In this document: piece by piece, positions 18,901 through 31,305 of the stretch
Position numbering within the stretch: position 1 is the stretch's first letter
Layout: every line of letters begins with the position of its first letter
Source: Labyrinthula sp. Ha
Taxonomy: Eukaryota; Sar; Bigyra; Labyrinthulida; Labyrinthulaceae
NCBI GenBank assembly: GCA_015227615.1
Contig: JAALGZ010000025.1
Location: 546,164-610,163 of the forward strand
DNA length: 64,000 bases
Direction: 5' to 3'
Program-made: the position numbers and the translations under genes
Notes under the pieces: model-generated
What the model was told of the DNA's origin: nothing
What the model saw: only the letters and a program-made list of their open reading frames with translations
The model's database searches: none

Positions 18901-21033
18901 ACTATCCCTCGTTTGAACTTCAAACCTTCCTAAAACCTTTTGATTAAAAGAACTCAGGATTCGGAAAACGGAATTTCCTTCAAGTAGTGGTTCAATCTCT
19001 AATATAAAACAAGAGACGAACTTTGAGTCTGGGTCTACTACTCTTGAGTTTTCTAACTTCCTCATTTGAAGCTGATTAACTTCAAAATCAAGGTCTATTT
19101 GATCAAATAGTGCAGAGCAAAATGAGTATGCAGCACCTGTTCTTATTCTACCTCCCACAAAAACTTTCTTTGCTGCGTTTTTATTGATCAACACTTTTTG
19201 GGTTTCTCGCAACCCACTAGATGTACTTTCAAATAGAAAAACCGTGGATGGATCTTTTACTGCGACATTGAATGCCTGGTAGTTTGATTCATCCAGTGCA
19301 TCCTTAATCTCAACATCACAGTCACCGGTTCTAATTGAGGAAGAAAAACCTTTCGAAATATGATCATAGCTAAAAAAGGTTTCAGGACAGTTTCGACTGC
19401 TCACAACGAAGTTCCCGCTTCCTCCTAAAACCAACGAATCCTGCTCAATCTTTTGTTCCACGGGCACAATTATTTTCGCAATGGGTAGAATAGAACGAAC
19501 CTGCTGAGTAATCATGAGCTTTTGCACCGCACTGAAAATACGCTTTCCAGTTAGAGTTTCATAGTAAGTTGACAAGTACAGAACACCTTCCTTCAACCCT
19601 TGCAAAACAAACAGATTTGGATAGTTCTCATCAATCCCATCTAAAGTTACAAATTTCGATTTTTGTTGTACTTCTTGTCCAAGTTCATTAGTTAGCTGAT
19701 AACCAAAGGACATTCCTGGAACGGCAAAAATAGAGTTTCGGCCAAGATCTAGAGCAGATCCAGAAAATTTTGTGGAGAATAGCTTCGTAAGAATCAAATA
19801 TTTTCGGTTGATAACAAAAATCCAACTTGTGCTGGAGGATGGTATGAACACATCATCATAAACAGAAACTGAGGCAAGTGCTCTGTACTGTGTAAACTTT
19901 CCTGTAGAAAAGTAAAGACAATCGTTATTATGAGCTAGTAAAGCTGATTCAAAGAAATCATAATCAACTACAAGTTTCAGTTGAACAACACTATCTAATG
20001 AAACCACAGAGATTAAGGCACTAATATGGTTTTGAGGAAACCCAATTTCAGCATAGGTAAGAACCTCTGTACCCCGCTTCAAAGTCTTCAATGATCCAGT
20101 TTTAGGGTCAATGTGAAGAACTGGGTTTGAAGAGGTGGTTTGCCACTGATAGTTATCTTTTGAAGAGATCGCAACCGTTTTATATTCTGAATCAGAAGTT
20201 TTTTTCTTTATGTATGAAGTTAGTTGAAACTCTGTTCCATTAAGTAACTCCAAAGGCTGATATAAAGCTTCAGGACAGGTTGATAAACTCTCCACGACAT
20301 TTATCTCAACTCCAGTTTGGATTTTCTTTTGTGAATCAAGCCCAACAAGTTCAGCACTTATATGAACAGCACCACTCGATACACCAGAAACAAGCAAATT
20401 ACTTCCTCTTGTCATCTTTTGTTCTTTCTTCTCTGAACTAAAAGGAAATATATCCAAAACAATATCTTTCTTTTCAGACCATCCAGACTTTTTTTTTCTA
20501 TATGGACAATTCCACAAGAACGCAACATTTTCTAAACTACTGAACACATTTTCATGTCTATCATATGCTTGAAGTTTAAGTGTTTCAAATTCTCCAACTC
20601 CAATTTTTCTAGAAGTTGTTAATATTTCTATTCGCTTAATATCAGAAACGTAGACTTCGAGAGATAGTTCTAAGAATGAGTTTTGAAGCTCAACTGGAAG
20701 GCTATTTCTCTCTGCAGTTGCTTTTACTCTGTATACATCAGTGTCATATGAAGAAGTAGATTTAGACAAAGCATCTGAGGTTGATATTTTAACTCGAGAT
20801 GAAGTTCCTGGATATTGTTCACACGGATCTTCAGTCACTGGAAACGGTTGTAACTTAACCAAGGAATTCTTTGACGTTTCCCAACGAAAGCAACCTGAGG
20901 AGACGTTCACTATTGAGAAACTATTGTAAGTTAATAATAAGCTAACTTCGGAGAGCTGGGGCTTTTTTATTGTGATTGCAAGAGACCCATTGAGTTGTAA
21001 TATAAATATGAATATAAGGATGAAGATATTCAT
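15958..21033 (-). CDS. NUP210: Nuclear pore membrane glycoprotein gp210/NUP210-like
   Basis: A 1691-residue single-pass membrane protein. The first 19 residues are a clean signal peptide. The early lumenal part carries the family hallmarks: a GCFRW motif near residue 47 and the block around SDIKRIEILTTSRKIGVGE / LKLQAYDRHENVFSSL. The rest is a long series of beta-rich Ig-like segments with scattered Asn-X-Ser/Thr sites. A single transmembrane helix (about 1660-1678, PWLLLQVTVAVFFALLG) is followed by a basic tail of only about 14 residues ending in KKGF. Family members are about 1800-1900 residues, anchor the pore ring in the nuclear envelope, and in animals have a longer tail of some 60 residues. 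The start ATG is at 21031-21033 and the stop is TGA. There is no intron in 5 kb. Plants and animals have gp210, while yeasts use Pom152. Confidence 0.85.
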   Translation of the reverse strand: MNIFILIFIFILQLNGSLAITIKKPQLSEVSLLLTYNSFSIVNVSSGCFRWETSKNSLVKLQPFPVTEDPCEQYPGTSSRVKISTSDALSKSTSSYDTDVYRVKATAERNSLPVELQNSFLELSLEVYVSDIKRIEILTTSRKIGVGEFETLKLQAYDRHENVFSSLENVAFLWNCPYRKKKSGWSEKKDIVLDIFPFSSEKKEQKMTRGSNLLVSGVSSGAVHISAELVGLDSQKKIQTGVEINVVESLSTCPEALYQPLELLNGTEFQLTSYIKKKTSDSEYKTVAISSKDNYQWQTTSSNPVLHIDPKTGSLKTLKRGTEVLTYAEIGFPQNHISALISVVSLDSVVQLKLVVDYDFFESALLAHNNDCLYFSTGKFTQYRALASVSVYDDVFIPSSSTSWIFVINRKYLILTKLFSTKFSGSALDLGRNSIFAVPGMSFGYQLTNELGQEVQQKSKFVTLDGIDENYPNLFVLQGLKEGVLYLSTYYETLTGKRIFSAVQKLMITQQVRSILPIAKIIVPVEQKIEQDSLVLGGSGNFVVSSRNCPETFFSYDHISKGFSSSIRTGDCDVEIKDALDESNYQAFNVAVKDPSTVFLFESTSSGLRETQKVLINKNAAKKVFVGGRIRTGAAYSFCSALFDQIDLDFEVNQLQMRKLENSRVVDPDSKFVSCFILEIEPLLEGNSVFRILSSFNQKVLGRFEVQTRDSLVVIYPEVALPSLDQEYKYISVMKNAPFQIILEGGFLESDSWTLLHIDSNSLTGLRGIVNRLKLQDAKWLNQAETDYMGINLDSNFHDSERRRYIIDFRLNGIFILKIASSGKQRAIIVNVQDPISLAVHYAPKNEGYFSSKESLYTNYSILAGIKESNIFFHLEFIDKFNFTMSAIDEKHREAVWKVSPTQHLSCDAPSKKIKLVDFFGGKKIPALEFRFTRFKVHKPCSFDVDAVVSSLGLKTNHEVRFVPLPTYDPPYYPTILANTNFSANLTILDGSGEFSCRVANGSAVLNLVRRRSVLLNGMAGPVSSKLKVQCEDSGLLNKEMLKLGNGQFGNIFTTHLNFEHVRALELGVHSNFAEVGQSKKIFTKVVDSRRRNFALSEYQKFNYSVVGQNPALFQVVKEVSVCFSNHDSLTSCPGIFQTTITPLDVSRTFKVFTQVISEERNAESRELELVFFPPLQIVPSKILLAEKSVRTVQIRGGPLFLTYESTGNKNDRSGSNFVECTPSVNARESIDILRQTLNSVTILAKSSLKGSNPGSLAVECLEKGGLKPLANVTSELFIPRLNNIKIISLTETSRLKFIYRDHLHFNLKAVTDSGLEDLLYFSAPNQNSDWYLDVKTKGYSKRYTTGLTVGNHAVAINVAAARELYGLSAQEKLVISLCATLEFKGRAFTSCENVEVFPAVRVSLGKDFSSNEVCTYEEVVIPVGEAAFVLDSNLRDSEDFFTSYEVTALDKRSSLPLSFKHGLIESNFSYETEFLATLRITPKDLHSQEDFLVQVQHTVVIVRKVAEINFVQQISNRLPETIDQSIFEQVQVALYDKEGNRMFTELMRGPRIEVFDSLLGDIKVSHIGGFHYSFGLSVGSEANISQSSGFTVLEARLISPFVDEFLLDKSNIKRYEHVDIVAFKELLVSPQLFLKDHKEQNIENKSNDSIINKEDTSSPWLLLQVTVAVFFALLGRKFLQRMTLQIKKGF

Positions 21034-22550
21034 ATCTGGATGTGGTTTTTAGAGTTTCCACTTGTTTCAATTGGTTATTTTTTTTGGGCAATTTCCCGAA
21101 AGTAGTAATACCTCTTTAACCAAGATTACGTGTACTAATTTTCACTACTGTCTAAATTGTAGACCTTCATATTTAAATATATTGGACTATTTCATTATAT
21201 ACTTAATATTTAAGGAAAATTATAGAAACCATACTCACAGAAATTATTATTGCAATGAGGATGCGAAACCAAACTTAGAAGAACTATGCACAATAGGGAA
21301 AAATTATTGTGTACGTAGAACTTTGTCTCTATATGAACCTAAAAAATATCAGTAATTTTTCCGTATTGCAGATTTTTGGTTTTAATAATAATCTTAGAAA
21401 TATAATTATTTTCAACAAACCAGCCTAGCTCTAACCTTGCACAGATAAGCGGAATTTAGTGATCTGGAGAACGTACCTATATTCGTGACGGAGTATTGAA
21501 TCGGAGGAGAGTGGTCAGGTGGTTTAATACAGAGTTACTATAATATTTCATATTTAACCCTTTTTTTTCAAACTTCTCTAAAATATGACAATTTTCCAGT
21601 TACTTAATATATTCACTTGAAAGAAATAAAGCTCTATGGCCGTACCACATGAATGACAGTACAGAAATGGGTTATTGAGCTCAATGACACATTTAGTTTG
21701 ACACATTGGCATAAGAACGTTCTAATTATCAATATTTGATATTTGGATGTCTGATGGATTTGACGTTTGTTTATATTACTGTCTGTTACAGAAAGAACAG
21801 GCAGCTGATTCTCGTTCATCTGACTCTCAGTGTGGTTAGTTTTATTAAACCTGTATTTATAAAAAAAAATTACTTCTAACTAAGAATTTATATTTTTAGG
21901 GGAGACTATAAGCTTTGTAAAATCCTTCCCGTTTCAATATATCCAACTCAGAATTCGTAATAGAAGATTTCAGCTAGCTTAAGAAATGTTGGATCTTATT
22001 TTATATGTCTAGTTTTCTGAGGTGATTATCAACAAACAATCCTCCGAGAACATAAATTGCCGTGTATCATAATCTTATGGTTCTTTAAGGGTGAAATGCG
22101 TTAATTTTACACTTAACACACAGCAAGAATCATAGTTTCATTAGCATCTTAACCAGGGACAACAAAATAAACACATTTTCTGGGCTTCGTTATAATTTAT
22201 CTCTTGAAAAAGCGATATTTCTAAGATAGACACATGTATTTAATTTCCATGAAGCTCTGTTTAAGATATTTTTTAAATATTTGCTGTCGTATATTAAACT
22301 CGTTGTCAATTCGATGTTAATTGTATCCACTAAACAACGAGTATATCTTATTGTAGTTAAAATTATGATAAATTAAGAAGTTTATGTTGATTACTGATTA
22401 ATAATATCTATTTAGCTAATCGGAAATTATCCCTCGGAAAGGATTAAATAGAAACTTAACAAGCTTTAGAGAAATTAGCACAGGAGTATTGTTTCCTGAA
22501 AACTGTCAAATTCTCTCACTGGTTGCTTTTTATATCGTAAAAAATCTTAA
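21034..22550. other. Spacer upstream of NUP210, no gene assigned
   Basis: The left end must hold the NUP210-like promoter. The frame on the plus strand from about 21062 to 21355 is open for 97 codons but begins without an ATG and I do not recognise it; an exon of an unidentified gene is possible. Near 21513-21530 a tRNA A-box-like string (GTGGTCAGGTGG) is present without a matching B box. The rest shows nothing recognisable. Confidence 0.35.
21082..21094 (+). promoter_or_regulatory. Candidate upstream element TTTTGGGCAATTT
   Basis: It lies 49 bases from the NUP210-like ATG. Here the motif is in plus orientation while the gene is on the minus strand, so it either works in both directions or serves an unrecognised plus-strand transcript. 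Confidence 0.35.
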
Positions 22551-22559
22551 AGTATGCTA

Positions 22560-25500
22560 CTCCTTCACAATTAGCAGATGAAATTTTTAAAAATATGTCA
22601 ACAAAATATGTCACCACAATTCTATTGAAAAACAATTTACATGTTCCACCATTTGAGTTTAGGAATGTTAGCCTTGAAGAACATATGGAGTGTAACATCG
22701 ACGCAGAAAAGGAAATTAAACTTATTTTGGATGAATACATGTACAGGGGAAATGGTCATTATGACCTAAAGAATGGAATTTATTCTGTTGCTAAGTTGGA
22801 ATATATCTCCTAAATATTGGATTATATTTATCGATGAACGAAATGAGAAAAGGAATGTGATCAAACGTAAAAAAAAGGTCATCCCAGCAATTTTAAAGAG
22901 AACACCACCTGATAGAGCAAGAAGAACACTTCCTTGGATTAAAATTAAATGCTCTAACCTAATGAACATCATATATGCCCGCAAAAAAATCCTGATATTA
23001 AATCACTTGTATTCTTGGCTCCAAAGAAGTTTAATATTGAAATGATATTTCAAGAAATACTAGCCATGGACCAGGACAAGTTCACAGGTGAAAATATTTA
23101 TACTTCTTCAAAATGGTTGCAAATATTTTAAAACTCAAAACTCACATAGTGTCAATGATGCTAACTGAATCACAGTTAGAACGATAGTTCCAAGCCCTAA
23201 GAGAGGAAGCATCTACTTTGATCTGTATATACTTAACAGTGTTGATTTTATGCTAAGTAAACAGGATAGTGAAAAATGCAGCACACTCATCACGTGAAGA
23301 ATTGTTTGAAACTTCTATGTATTCAAACGAGTTCGACAACACTCTACATTGTCATTCCGAGCAAGTCAGAAATGAAGTTATCGACAGTTCTAATGATAAG
23401 ACATTTAGCATACCTACCAATACTGAAATGCATTGGGTAAATGATATTTTAGTTTATGCTGAATATGACAAATATCCTTGTTTTTTATCTATAGGAACAA
23501 TAAAAGGGTCACTCGAAGAAAAGGTAAGGTTTAATATAAGAAATGCATAATCTTTGACATTCATGCGGAAAGATGCGGAAGAATAATCAAGAAGAAGAAG
23601 TATTTTAAGCATAGATCCTAAAATATAGTTTTATCTGTACCTCGCCCAAAGATTACCCATCAACTTAAGCAGATTATTTATTAATATGACTGGTTGACAT
23701 CGGTTATTCCAACTTTTTTCAGATCCGGAAACTTTTTAATTAAATCATGAGCCAAAATGATGAGAAGTTAGTATAGCGGGAGAAGACGGTGATAAGCATT
23801 GTTTGGACATCAGAGCTAGTAAATCCTTTGAACTCTTAAAACAAGGATTTTCAGCGACAGGTAAAAGATATTAAGAAGTTTACAATCCAAAAAAGGTACT
23901 TATAATATTTACAGACGTATCCAAAACTAGTCAATTCATTATAGCTCTGTAGGATGAGGCAAAGAACTTTGTCGACAATATGAAAGTGTTAAGACCGAAA
24001 ACTCTTATATTGTTATTTACAATAATTAAAAAAGACAAAAGCGATGGAAATTTTCTTCGAAAAAATTGTACTCAATCATCTACGCCTTTGAAAGATTTGA
24101 TTCTAAGTTGAGGTCACATTATCTCACAGCTGAAACCTAAATAGATCGTAAAGTCTTACTTGATGTGCTTAGAACTGATCACGCATTGTAACAAATGTAC
24201 CCGAACCAACTTTGCAGGTAGAGTAGGTTGCTACAACTATTTCCCCTAATAGTCCACTGCAACCCCGCTATGAAACAACTCTCTGGGAGATCCTATCACA
24301 AGATGGGGTGATACCAGATGGAAATACAGAAACCCCCAAATAACCACTAAATTCTACTCATATAATTCTGAATCTGCTATTGAGAAGTACGATGAACTTA
24401 TTAAGGACTGTTTAAATGAGTAATTTGAGTGTATTATTATAATAAGAAGAGTAAGTGTGGATGATTGTCTTACCAATTTTACTGCAAAGGAAAGTATTTT
24501 CTCTGATCATTTAAAATTGGCTCAAGAAAAACTACGAAAATATATCCTTTCATTTCTCAATCCTTATAAAGCGAAGAAAACTGCAACAGATTTTAAGCAC
24601 GAAATATTACGAGGGAAAAAGAAAAATTAATACAAAATTAAGATACAAAACAGGTAAAAAGACTAAAATCATATATCTAGGGTCGAGCTTAATCATTCTC
24701 TTTTCTCTTTGCCAGATATGTTAGTCTAATCATGCAGTGCGGCAGGGCATCCGCCATGTTCTGATGAAGCTATGATTTTAAAATTTTGGTATTTTGAGTA
24801 AATAAACAGAAATGATTTGAAGATGCTGTTCGGATTGTTTCGTAAGAAACCCCTTGATTAAAACAGATGCCCGCACATTTTGATAATGCCTATGGATCTC
24901 ACCAGGTAGCATAACCCCCTAAAAAATCATTCAAGTAAACTATCTCTACATCAAGGCGCAAGGTTATGTTTTAATTTTGACGGGATATATTACAAATAAT
25001 ATAAAACTCACTAATTCAAAATCTTCAGCTTCCCTAGTAATGACTCAAGAAATGACGAGAAGAAGAGTGTTATCAGTATGCTGGACCACTGTCTCATCAA
25101 GTGAGAAATAATTTCTGATTTCAGAAACATTTTATTTCATAGCTTTCTGGAACAATCTTTTTTACTAAGAATTTAGCATAATATACGTTCCACGGGCGAA
25201 TGGATCGCTTGAAGTGGACAATTAAAAACTTCTCTACTATACAAAAATTGTGATCTCTGACTAAGGATTAACTGGTTCTGAGTGACTTAGTTTATTTGAA
25301 TATGTTCACTATGTTCGGAACAACCGCCCATGAAAAACCGAAACAAGCTCAATGCAGGTGAAATGTTGTTAGGAATTAAACAAAAGGAAACTATCTATCA
25401 AAGAGACGTAAAAAAATATGATTTGGTTGGAAAAACTAAATCATTCAACTTGATGCCACGAAACTTATTCAGGACATGAATAAGTTGTATAAGAAGTTCA

Positions 25501-26900
25501 TAAAGCTAACTGCACAGTTTTTTTATCTCGTAAAATTATCAAATAAATTAGAAAAAATGAAAAAATGAAGGAAGATCAAAGTATTATAAAGTTCTCTACC
25601 AAGGAGTGAAGACTATGCACTGATGTTCAAAGAAGACCTCAATTCTAGTTAAGATAAAGTATAACTGAATTGGACTGGGACTTCTAACATCACTGAAATA
25701 GTTTACAGGAACATGTGCGGAGTTAAACAGCGGGCTGTAAAACGTGTTTGACATATGCCTACAGATTGTGGCTCTATTTAAATTACAAAGCAACAAATCA
25801 CTCTAAACTACGTGGATTCTTTCTGAAAGGATTTGGACTTTACAATTTGATAAAATACTGGCTATTGAACAATAGGATTCCAACAAGCTTCCATAATGAC
25901 ATGCTAAAATATGCTTGTCAGGTTTCCAAGAAGAAAAATTCCATGTCATTAACTTAGAATTAATTATAATGGCGTAGCTTTGCTTACTACAAACTTTCTC
26001 AGATCCTTAAAAATTTCTGTTAAAACTGAAAAAAGAAGTATTTACAAATTTTTGCATGAATTTGATAAAATATTTGAACTACAGCATGCAAAACAATACT
26101 AAGAAAAGGAAATGAAAACATAATTTTTAGAATAGACGTTAATAAATGTTCAAAAAAATATGTTACTTATCTATAACTTTAACTTCATTGAACTTGCAAT
26201 AGGCTGGTAATCTGTCGAGAATTGGATCCTAAAGATGATCAAATTGAAGTTTGGATATGATGCTTACTATCAGTACTAAAAATCAAGTTTGCTGCCGAGT
26301 AGGAAGAAACAACAATTTCGCATAAGGTTTTTGGCTTTTGCTGGAGCTTCATACACTTCAATCACGTTAAGCATTACTTTTTAATCTCGATGATACCCGT
26401 TAGTATCTTACTTCAACTCTTGGATCCTTCTGCAAAATTAGAATATGTGGGCGAGTTATTGTAGATCAGGGGAATTATTTCTTTAGTATCCTTTTAGAAT
26501 CCGCTTCTAAAAACACATATGAGTCTGATTTTATTCATGTTCCATATTATGGAAGAATTAATCAACCTGGAAGTATGAGTTTTATGATAAAACATCCTGA
26601 ATTAAGGTCAAAGAAAGATTTTAGCTGCAAATAGACTTGCATATAAACATTTGTTGCAAATACAGAAGAGCAAATCACTGAAGACTAAAACTGAAATTAA
26701 GTCTAATGAAGATTTATGAAATGCTTTAGCATTAGAAGTCGCTTCTGTAACATAGTTTACCAACTGTTTTGACAGGCAATTCAGAGCAGTATCTTCCTGT
26801 CGTTCTAAACCTTTGCTCACTCAAATCCATATCAATAATTTTCAAAAAAATTAAACAAATTATACCTCAGATTTCTCTAGTAACTTTATACTAAATATAG
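22560..26900 (+). pseudogene. Decayed Ty3/gypsy-type retrotransposon, relative of the methyltransferase-bearing element
   Basis: Coding remnants appear in order across three frames with many stops. They are a VP..KRG segment of reverse transcriptase (about 23183-23200), WVNDILVYA at 23434 (catalytic-loop position, first Asp replaced by Asn), an RNase H start with FTD near 23907-23915, YLTAE near 24118-24134, RW ... MEI near 24301-24330, integrase SDFRNIF near 25114-25134 and the glutamate region ANGSLEVDN near 25199-25220. Then come a segment like the SANT-like domain of the 54-61 kb element (25778-25900; LN[Y/W], LR, GFG in register) and, at 26469-26590, a segment like the start of its methyltransferase domain (GNYFF against GSYFY, TYESDFIHVPYY against EYDVIVVDPPWY). 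Spacing agrees with the younger element: 479 against 483 bp from RT to RNase H, and about 690 against 675 bp from SANT-like to GxYF. Borders and LTRs were not found. It is certainly non-functional. Confidence 0.7.
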
Positions 26901-29490
26901 TTTTTAAGATATCTCCCATATTTTAAAGACCACATATTCTGATTCGACGTGATTATTATGTTTAAATCAAATGCTATGATCTATATTCAGCCTGCAAGAC
27001 TCTGTTTTTACTAAGGATCTCTGAAGAATAAAGTCAGTTAATGCCAGGCTAATTTTTTAAGTTTGGTGTGCATATCTTGGATTCACTTTTGATGTTTGGA
27101 GCTATAGATTCTGTACGTGAAGTAACTATTGACTATAAGATGATGAACATTGAGGAGTTTAATGGGCTCAACCTTGGTATGTTTAAATCCAATTAACCTT
27201 ACCTATTCATATGAACCGGTACTAAGTACCTCTTTAAAACTTTTTCTTGGTCTTTTAGAAAGCCTTACAAATGTGTGGATTATCTGACTTGAGTCAAAGC
27301 TTATTGTTCTGGATCATTAAAAGGGAACGTTGTATATTTACTTTGACATGGCAAAGAAGTCTGTTCAATCTTTAGAAAACAAGAACATATTAGTTTGAAG
27401 TATTCTAATATATTTAATGAGCCTCACATATACATATATGTATATATATCAACACTTCACCTTTAGTTATCTTGATAATTCCAAATTCAAAAATATCTAG
27501 ATAAGTTTTTGCATACGTTGAGTCTGTTTTACCAAGAGGAAATTTCAATTACTTAGTCTCAAGACCTAATAGTGTTCGTTGTCAGTGGGGAAACCTTGGA
27601 CTAGATCTTAGACCTAGTTGCAACAACAACTAAGTGGTACATCATACTTAGAAGGGGGTATCAAAAGGCTGTAATATACTTGTATTGTCATTTTAATCGT
27701 TCCATGTCAACAACCTAGTCTAACTTTTGAAATATTATGTTACTCTAGTCGTTCACACAATATTTGCATTTAGGTAATCGAAGTAAAAGAAAAGCGAAAT
27801 AAGAAAACGACAAGAGTAACTATTCTTATTGCCTTCATATGTATGTCTGTCTCGGAAAATGTGGTAGACCAGCTCAACTTATTGTACCCAACTCCTTTAG
27901 TTTTGATAAATTTATTCTTATTATACCATGATGCATTGGGGATATAAGGTTTTTGCTATGCCTTTTACTTGAAAAAATATATTGTGGCTATAAGTTTGAT
28001 CATATGGTCTCATGACACCAGTATATAAATTTAAAACCATTTGGTTAACGTATGACAAAATTTTTCTTACTCATCTTATATTTATTATCCCAATATTATG
28101 CAGAAAATTTGAAGAAAAAAGTAACCTTTTAAAAAGGACAAGAATTATGTAGAAATACCAAGAATATATTTGAGGTCTTATTCCTGTATATTAAATAGCC
28201 ATATAGTTTAACTGTCTCCTCCATATTAGCTATCTGAAAGCAGGGGTCGAATCATGACACTAAATCTCTGCAAAAGAGTTGCAACAATAGAAGAATATTG
28301 CCCCAAACAAAAGGAACCTACACGTCATTTATCGGATATTTTATTAATAAATTTAAACAAACCATTCGTAGGCATTTTATTGGTCATTCTAGATTGTATT
28401 TATTCAGTGCAAATTTCTTTCAAAGGACAGTAATTTTTCCATCCTAGAAATATATCAAATCTTCCTGATGTAAGAAATAATCCTTATGTTAAAAATATCT
28501 AATGCGTAACTTTATTGCTTTTAATAATGTTGAATAAGTATTAAATTATCTAGCGTTCGAAATTTGTCATGTTAAAGTTGCTTGTTGAATCAGACTTGAG
28601 AAATCTGATATTTTTATTGAATACGTTTTGTATTTATGTTTAAGAGTAAATATATTAGGCGAGAATTACAACTGGAATTAAATATTATATAGGTAATTTT
28701 TATTTTTTTTATCCTATATTGCTTCAAAATTAAAATTAGTACCTTTTCTACTATTGGCATGAATGTATATGACGGGTTCAGCTTGCGATAGAATTAATTT
28801 TGACAAGACAAATTGATAAATAATTGTATGCTAATTCACGTATTTAGAATATTTTGATTTTACGAATCGCGTGCAGAAACTTCATGTTAAAGTTTAGAGC
28901 TTTTAATTTTAATTGTATTGTTTATCTATAGATTTAATTGCTTGAGCTTCGTTGCCAATTACAGATTGAATGATGTTATCTGCTACTAACTAGCTACTTA
29001 GCAATAGATAAATTTACCCAATCCTTGGTTTTGTTTTTAAATTACATTGAATACCTAAGAAAAGATCAGATTAGCCTTTCCGAGGGCCCAATTAACTTCT
29101 GAATGTTTTATCCCATATATTTCCTTTTTTGGACTCTCTGAACAAATAGAAAAAAGTAAAGGCCTGTATATAACACTTCTATTATTTGGTCTTCACATGA
29201 TGATAATTATTTTAAACTCTTGGCGAATTGGAATTATATATGTTTTCCCTAGACCTCAATATACCTCATATTACCTTCTTCTCAATATTTGTATTAGCTT
29301 CTACTATACAGAATATATATGCGTCGCTGTCTGTAAGCAAACACGTCAGATAACGGCACTGAGAAGCATACCAGCAATGAATGTTCACACAGAAGTTAGA
29401 ATCAGGTAATTTTCATAGTTTTTATCAGGCTCACATTTCAAGCAGCTATTACAGAATTCGTAACCGGTCTTGAAGATTTATTTAAGTACA
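26901..29490. other. Spacer before the 5S array, no feature recognised
   Basis: About 2.6 kb of AT-rich sequence with a short TA-rich microsatellite near 27429-27450. No ORF of note begins with ATG except a 70-codon frame at 29197-29409 that I do not recognise. It may contain further decayed element sequence that I cannot identify. Confidence 0.35.
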
Positions 29491-31305
29491 TTTTGGTTTG
29501 GCTGAACACCTGATAATTTTATTCACTTATGATTACTCATTACAAGCTCGCATACCGCCAAAACTTTACATATATATCCATCAGCCTGGGATAAATTTAG
29601 CACATATATTCCTAATCATAAAAAATATCCAGTTTATAATGGGTTTAAATTTAGTTTGTAAGTTAAACAGAGAACCCCCATATAACTTTATATAGCACTG
29701 CTCCTATTGTTTAGGACCTCAACCATATCTTCTGCAAGGAAGAAGTTCCTACTAGAAGTATTTTCTCAAATGCCTTTAGTCTTATCTAGAAAAATATGTA
29801 CATGTATAGCATGAGGTAAGGATCAATAATTTTCTTCGACCCAGGAAAATTTCATGGATGAAACCTGTTCAAAGATAATTATGAATATTGGAAGCCTCAA
29901 GTGAGGTGTCATGATGAATTGTTCGTGCGAGGTAGTGGCACTAACTATTATTTTACTCCTCAAATATTCTTAAGAAAAAGATACCATATCTTTGCATCTG
30001 CAACTTCTCTTAGATGAGCTTAACTTCCTTTCACTGTTCTTGTATATATCTATGAGGGAATCTGAGGCTGTGTCATGTAGATCCTTGTATTCATTTGAAT
30101 GGCTATAGAGCTGCAACTGCTACTTTCAATCTATACCTTAAACTTAATGATGGGGTTATTTTCTTAATGAATCTCTGTCTTTGGTGAAGCACTTAATAAA
30201 GGCTTCTTCTTGGGGAGCTATTGAACTTCGAATATTGTTCCACATTCATTGCTTAATTTTAAGTAGTTTGGGATATGCTTAGCAACATCTGCTATAGTTC
30301 ATTATACCGGTAACATCTTGCTTTCACTTCCTCAGCCAAGCGAAAACTTATGATTACGTTTCCAGGTTAGTTAGACCGTGTTTAAGTGATTCATGTTTTA
30401 CTGGAAAAGAATGTAGATTAAACAGGAGATATTTTAATGATGAAGATTACATGGTTCTAACCTCTTTCATGCTCTATTTTTAGGGTCTGTTTCTGAAACA
30501 AGAGAAAAACATAGACATTGGCAAAATATCTAAAGACAATACTGCTTAGCTGAACAAGGTCTATTCATTAATTTTTTGAATTCTTGGTAGAATGTATATA
30601 TCATAAGAAAACTTCGTTTTATGGTTGAAACCATAGTATTTACACTAAATGTATTCAGAAATATGGGAATAAAGTATCCAAAAAATATTTTATTCAGGCA
30701 AGTATTTACACATCAGTAAAAAAGTATTAATCACATCTCTGTAGTCGCCATCTACTAATGACTAAAATTTTCCTTCATACAAAAAAAAATTCTTTCACAG
30801 CATTGTCAAAAAAATAAGAACTTAAATGCAGATCTTATCTAAACATCGAAAATCTAGTCTCTTAGGTGACCATAGAGAGCATCATTGAGTGTCTATTATC
30901 CACTTCTTGAGACAAATAGTTTCGCTATAACCAGTTGTGGAACCAAACTTCTTTGAAATTTTGATCTTCTTTTCTTTCGTACCTTAGTAGTTTTAGAGAT
31001 CTTCTATAGCGATTTAGCTTCCAAAACCTATGTACAAAATATTCTTTTTTGATTTAGCAAAGGTAATCCCGTAAAGAATGCAGTCTCAAACACAAGGATG
31101 CATAGAAAAGTACTGACTCACAAAAGGTTTGATAGAAGAATAATAGCTTTTTTAATGTCATGTTTCTGCTCTTACACGTATTCAAGCTTTCTCTTTGTGC
31201 TTTTTCATTTTTTCAGAATTATAGAAGAATTTGATTGGTTGAGCGTACCAATAAAATCATAATACTTGTGTATTATAATTAAACCTAGTTACAATTGATG
31301 ACATC

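Noticed and set aside
21062-21355. 97-codon open frame right after the TTTTGGGCAATTT motif
   Set aside because: There is no ATG at its start and no recognisable family. It could be an exon but cannot be supported from sequence alone.
21505-21560. tRNA-like start (GTGGTCAGGTGGTTTAA) followed by a T-run
   Set aside because: An A-box-like string is present, but no B box (GGTTCGA-type) or acceptor stem pairing could be found downstream.
26608-26820. 70-codon minus-strand open frame in the decayed element
   Set aside because: It is antisense to the methyltransferase-like remnants and has no recognisable features; a shadow frame.
29498-29695. 65-codon open frame repeated in every 2206-bp unit
   Set aside because: It begins with TTG, not ATG, resembles no known protein, and the unit-6 copy has a one-base insertion near 40700 that breaks its end. 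Its conservation is that of the whole unit.
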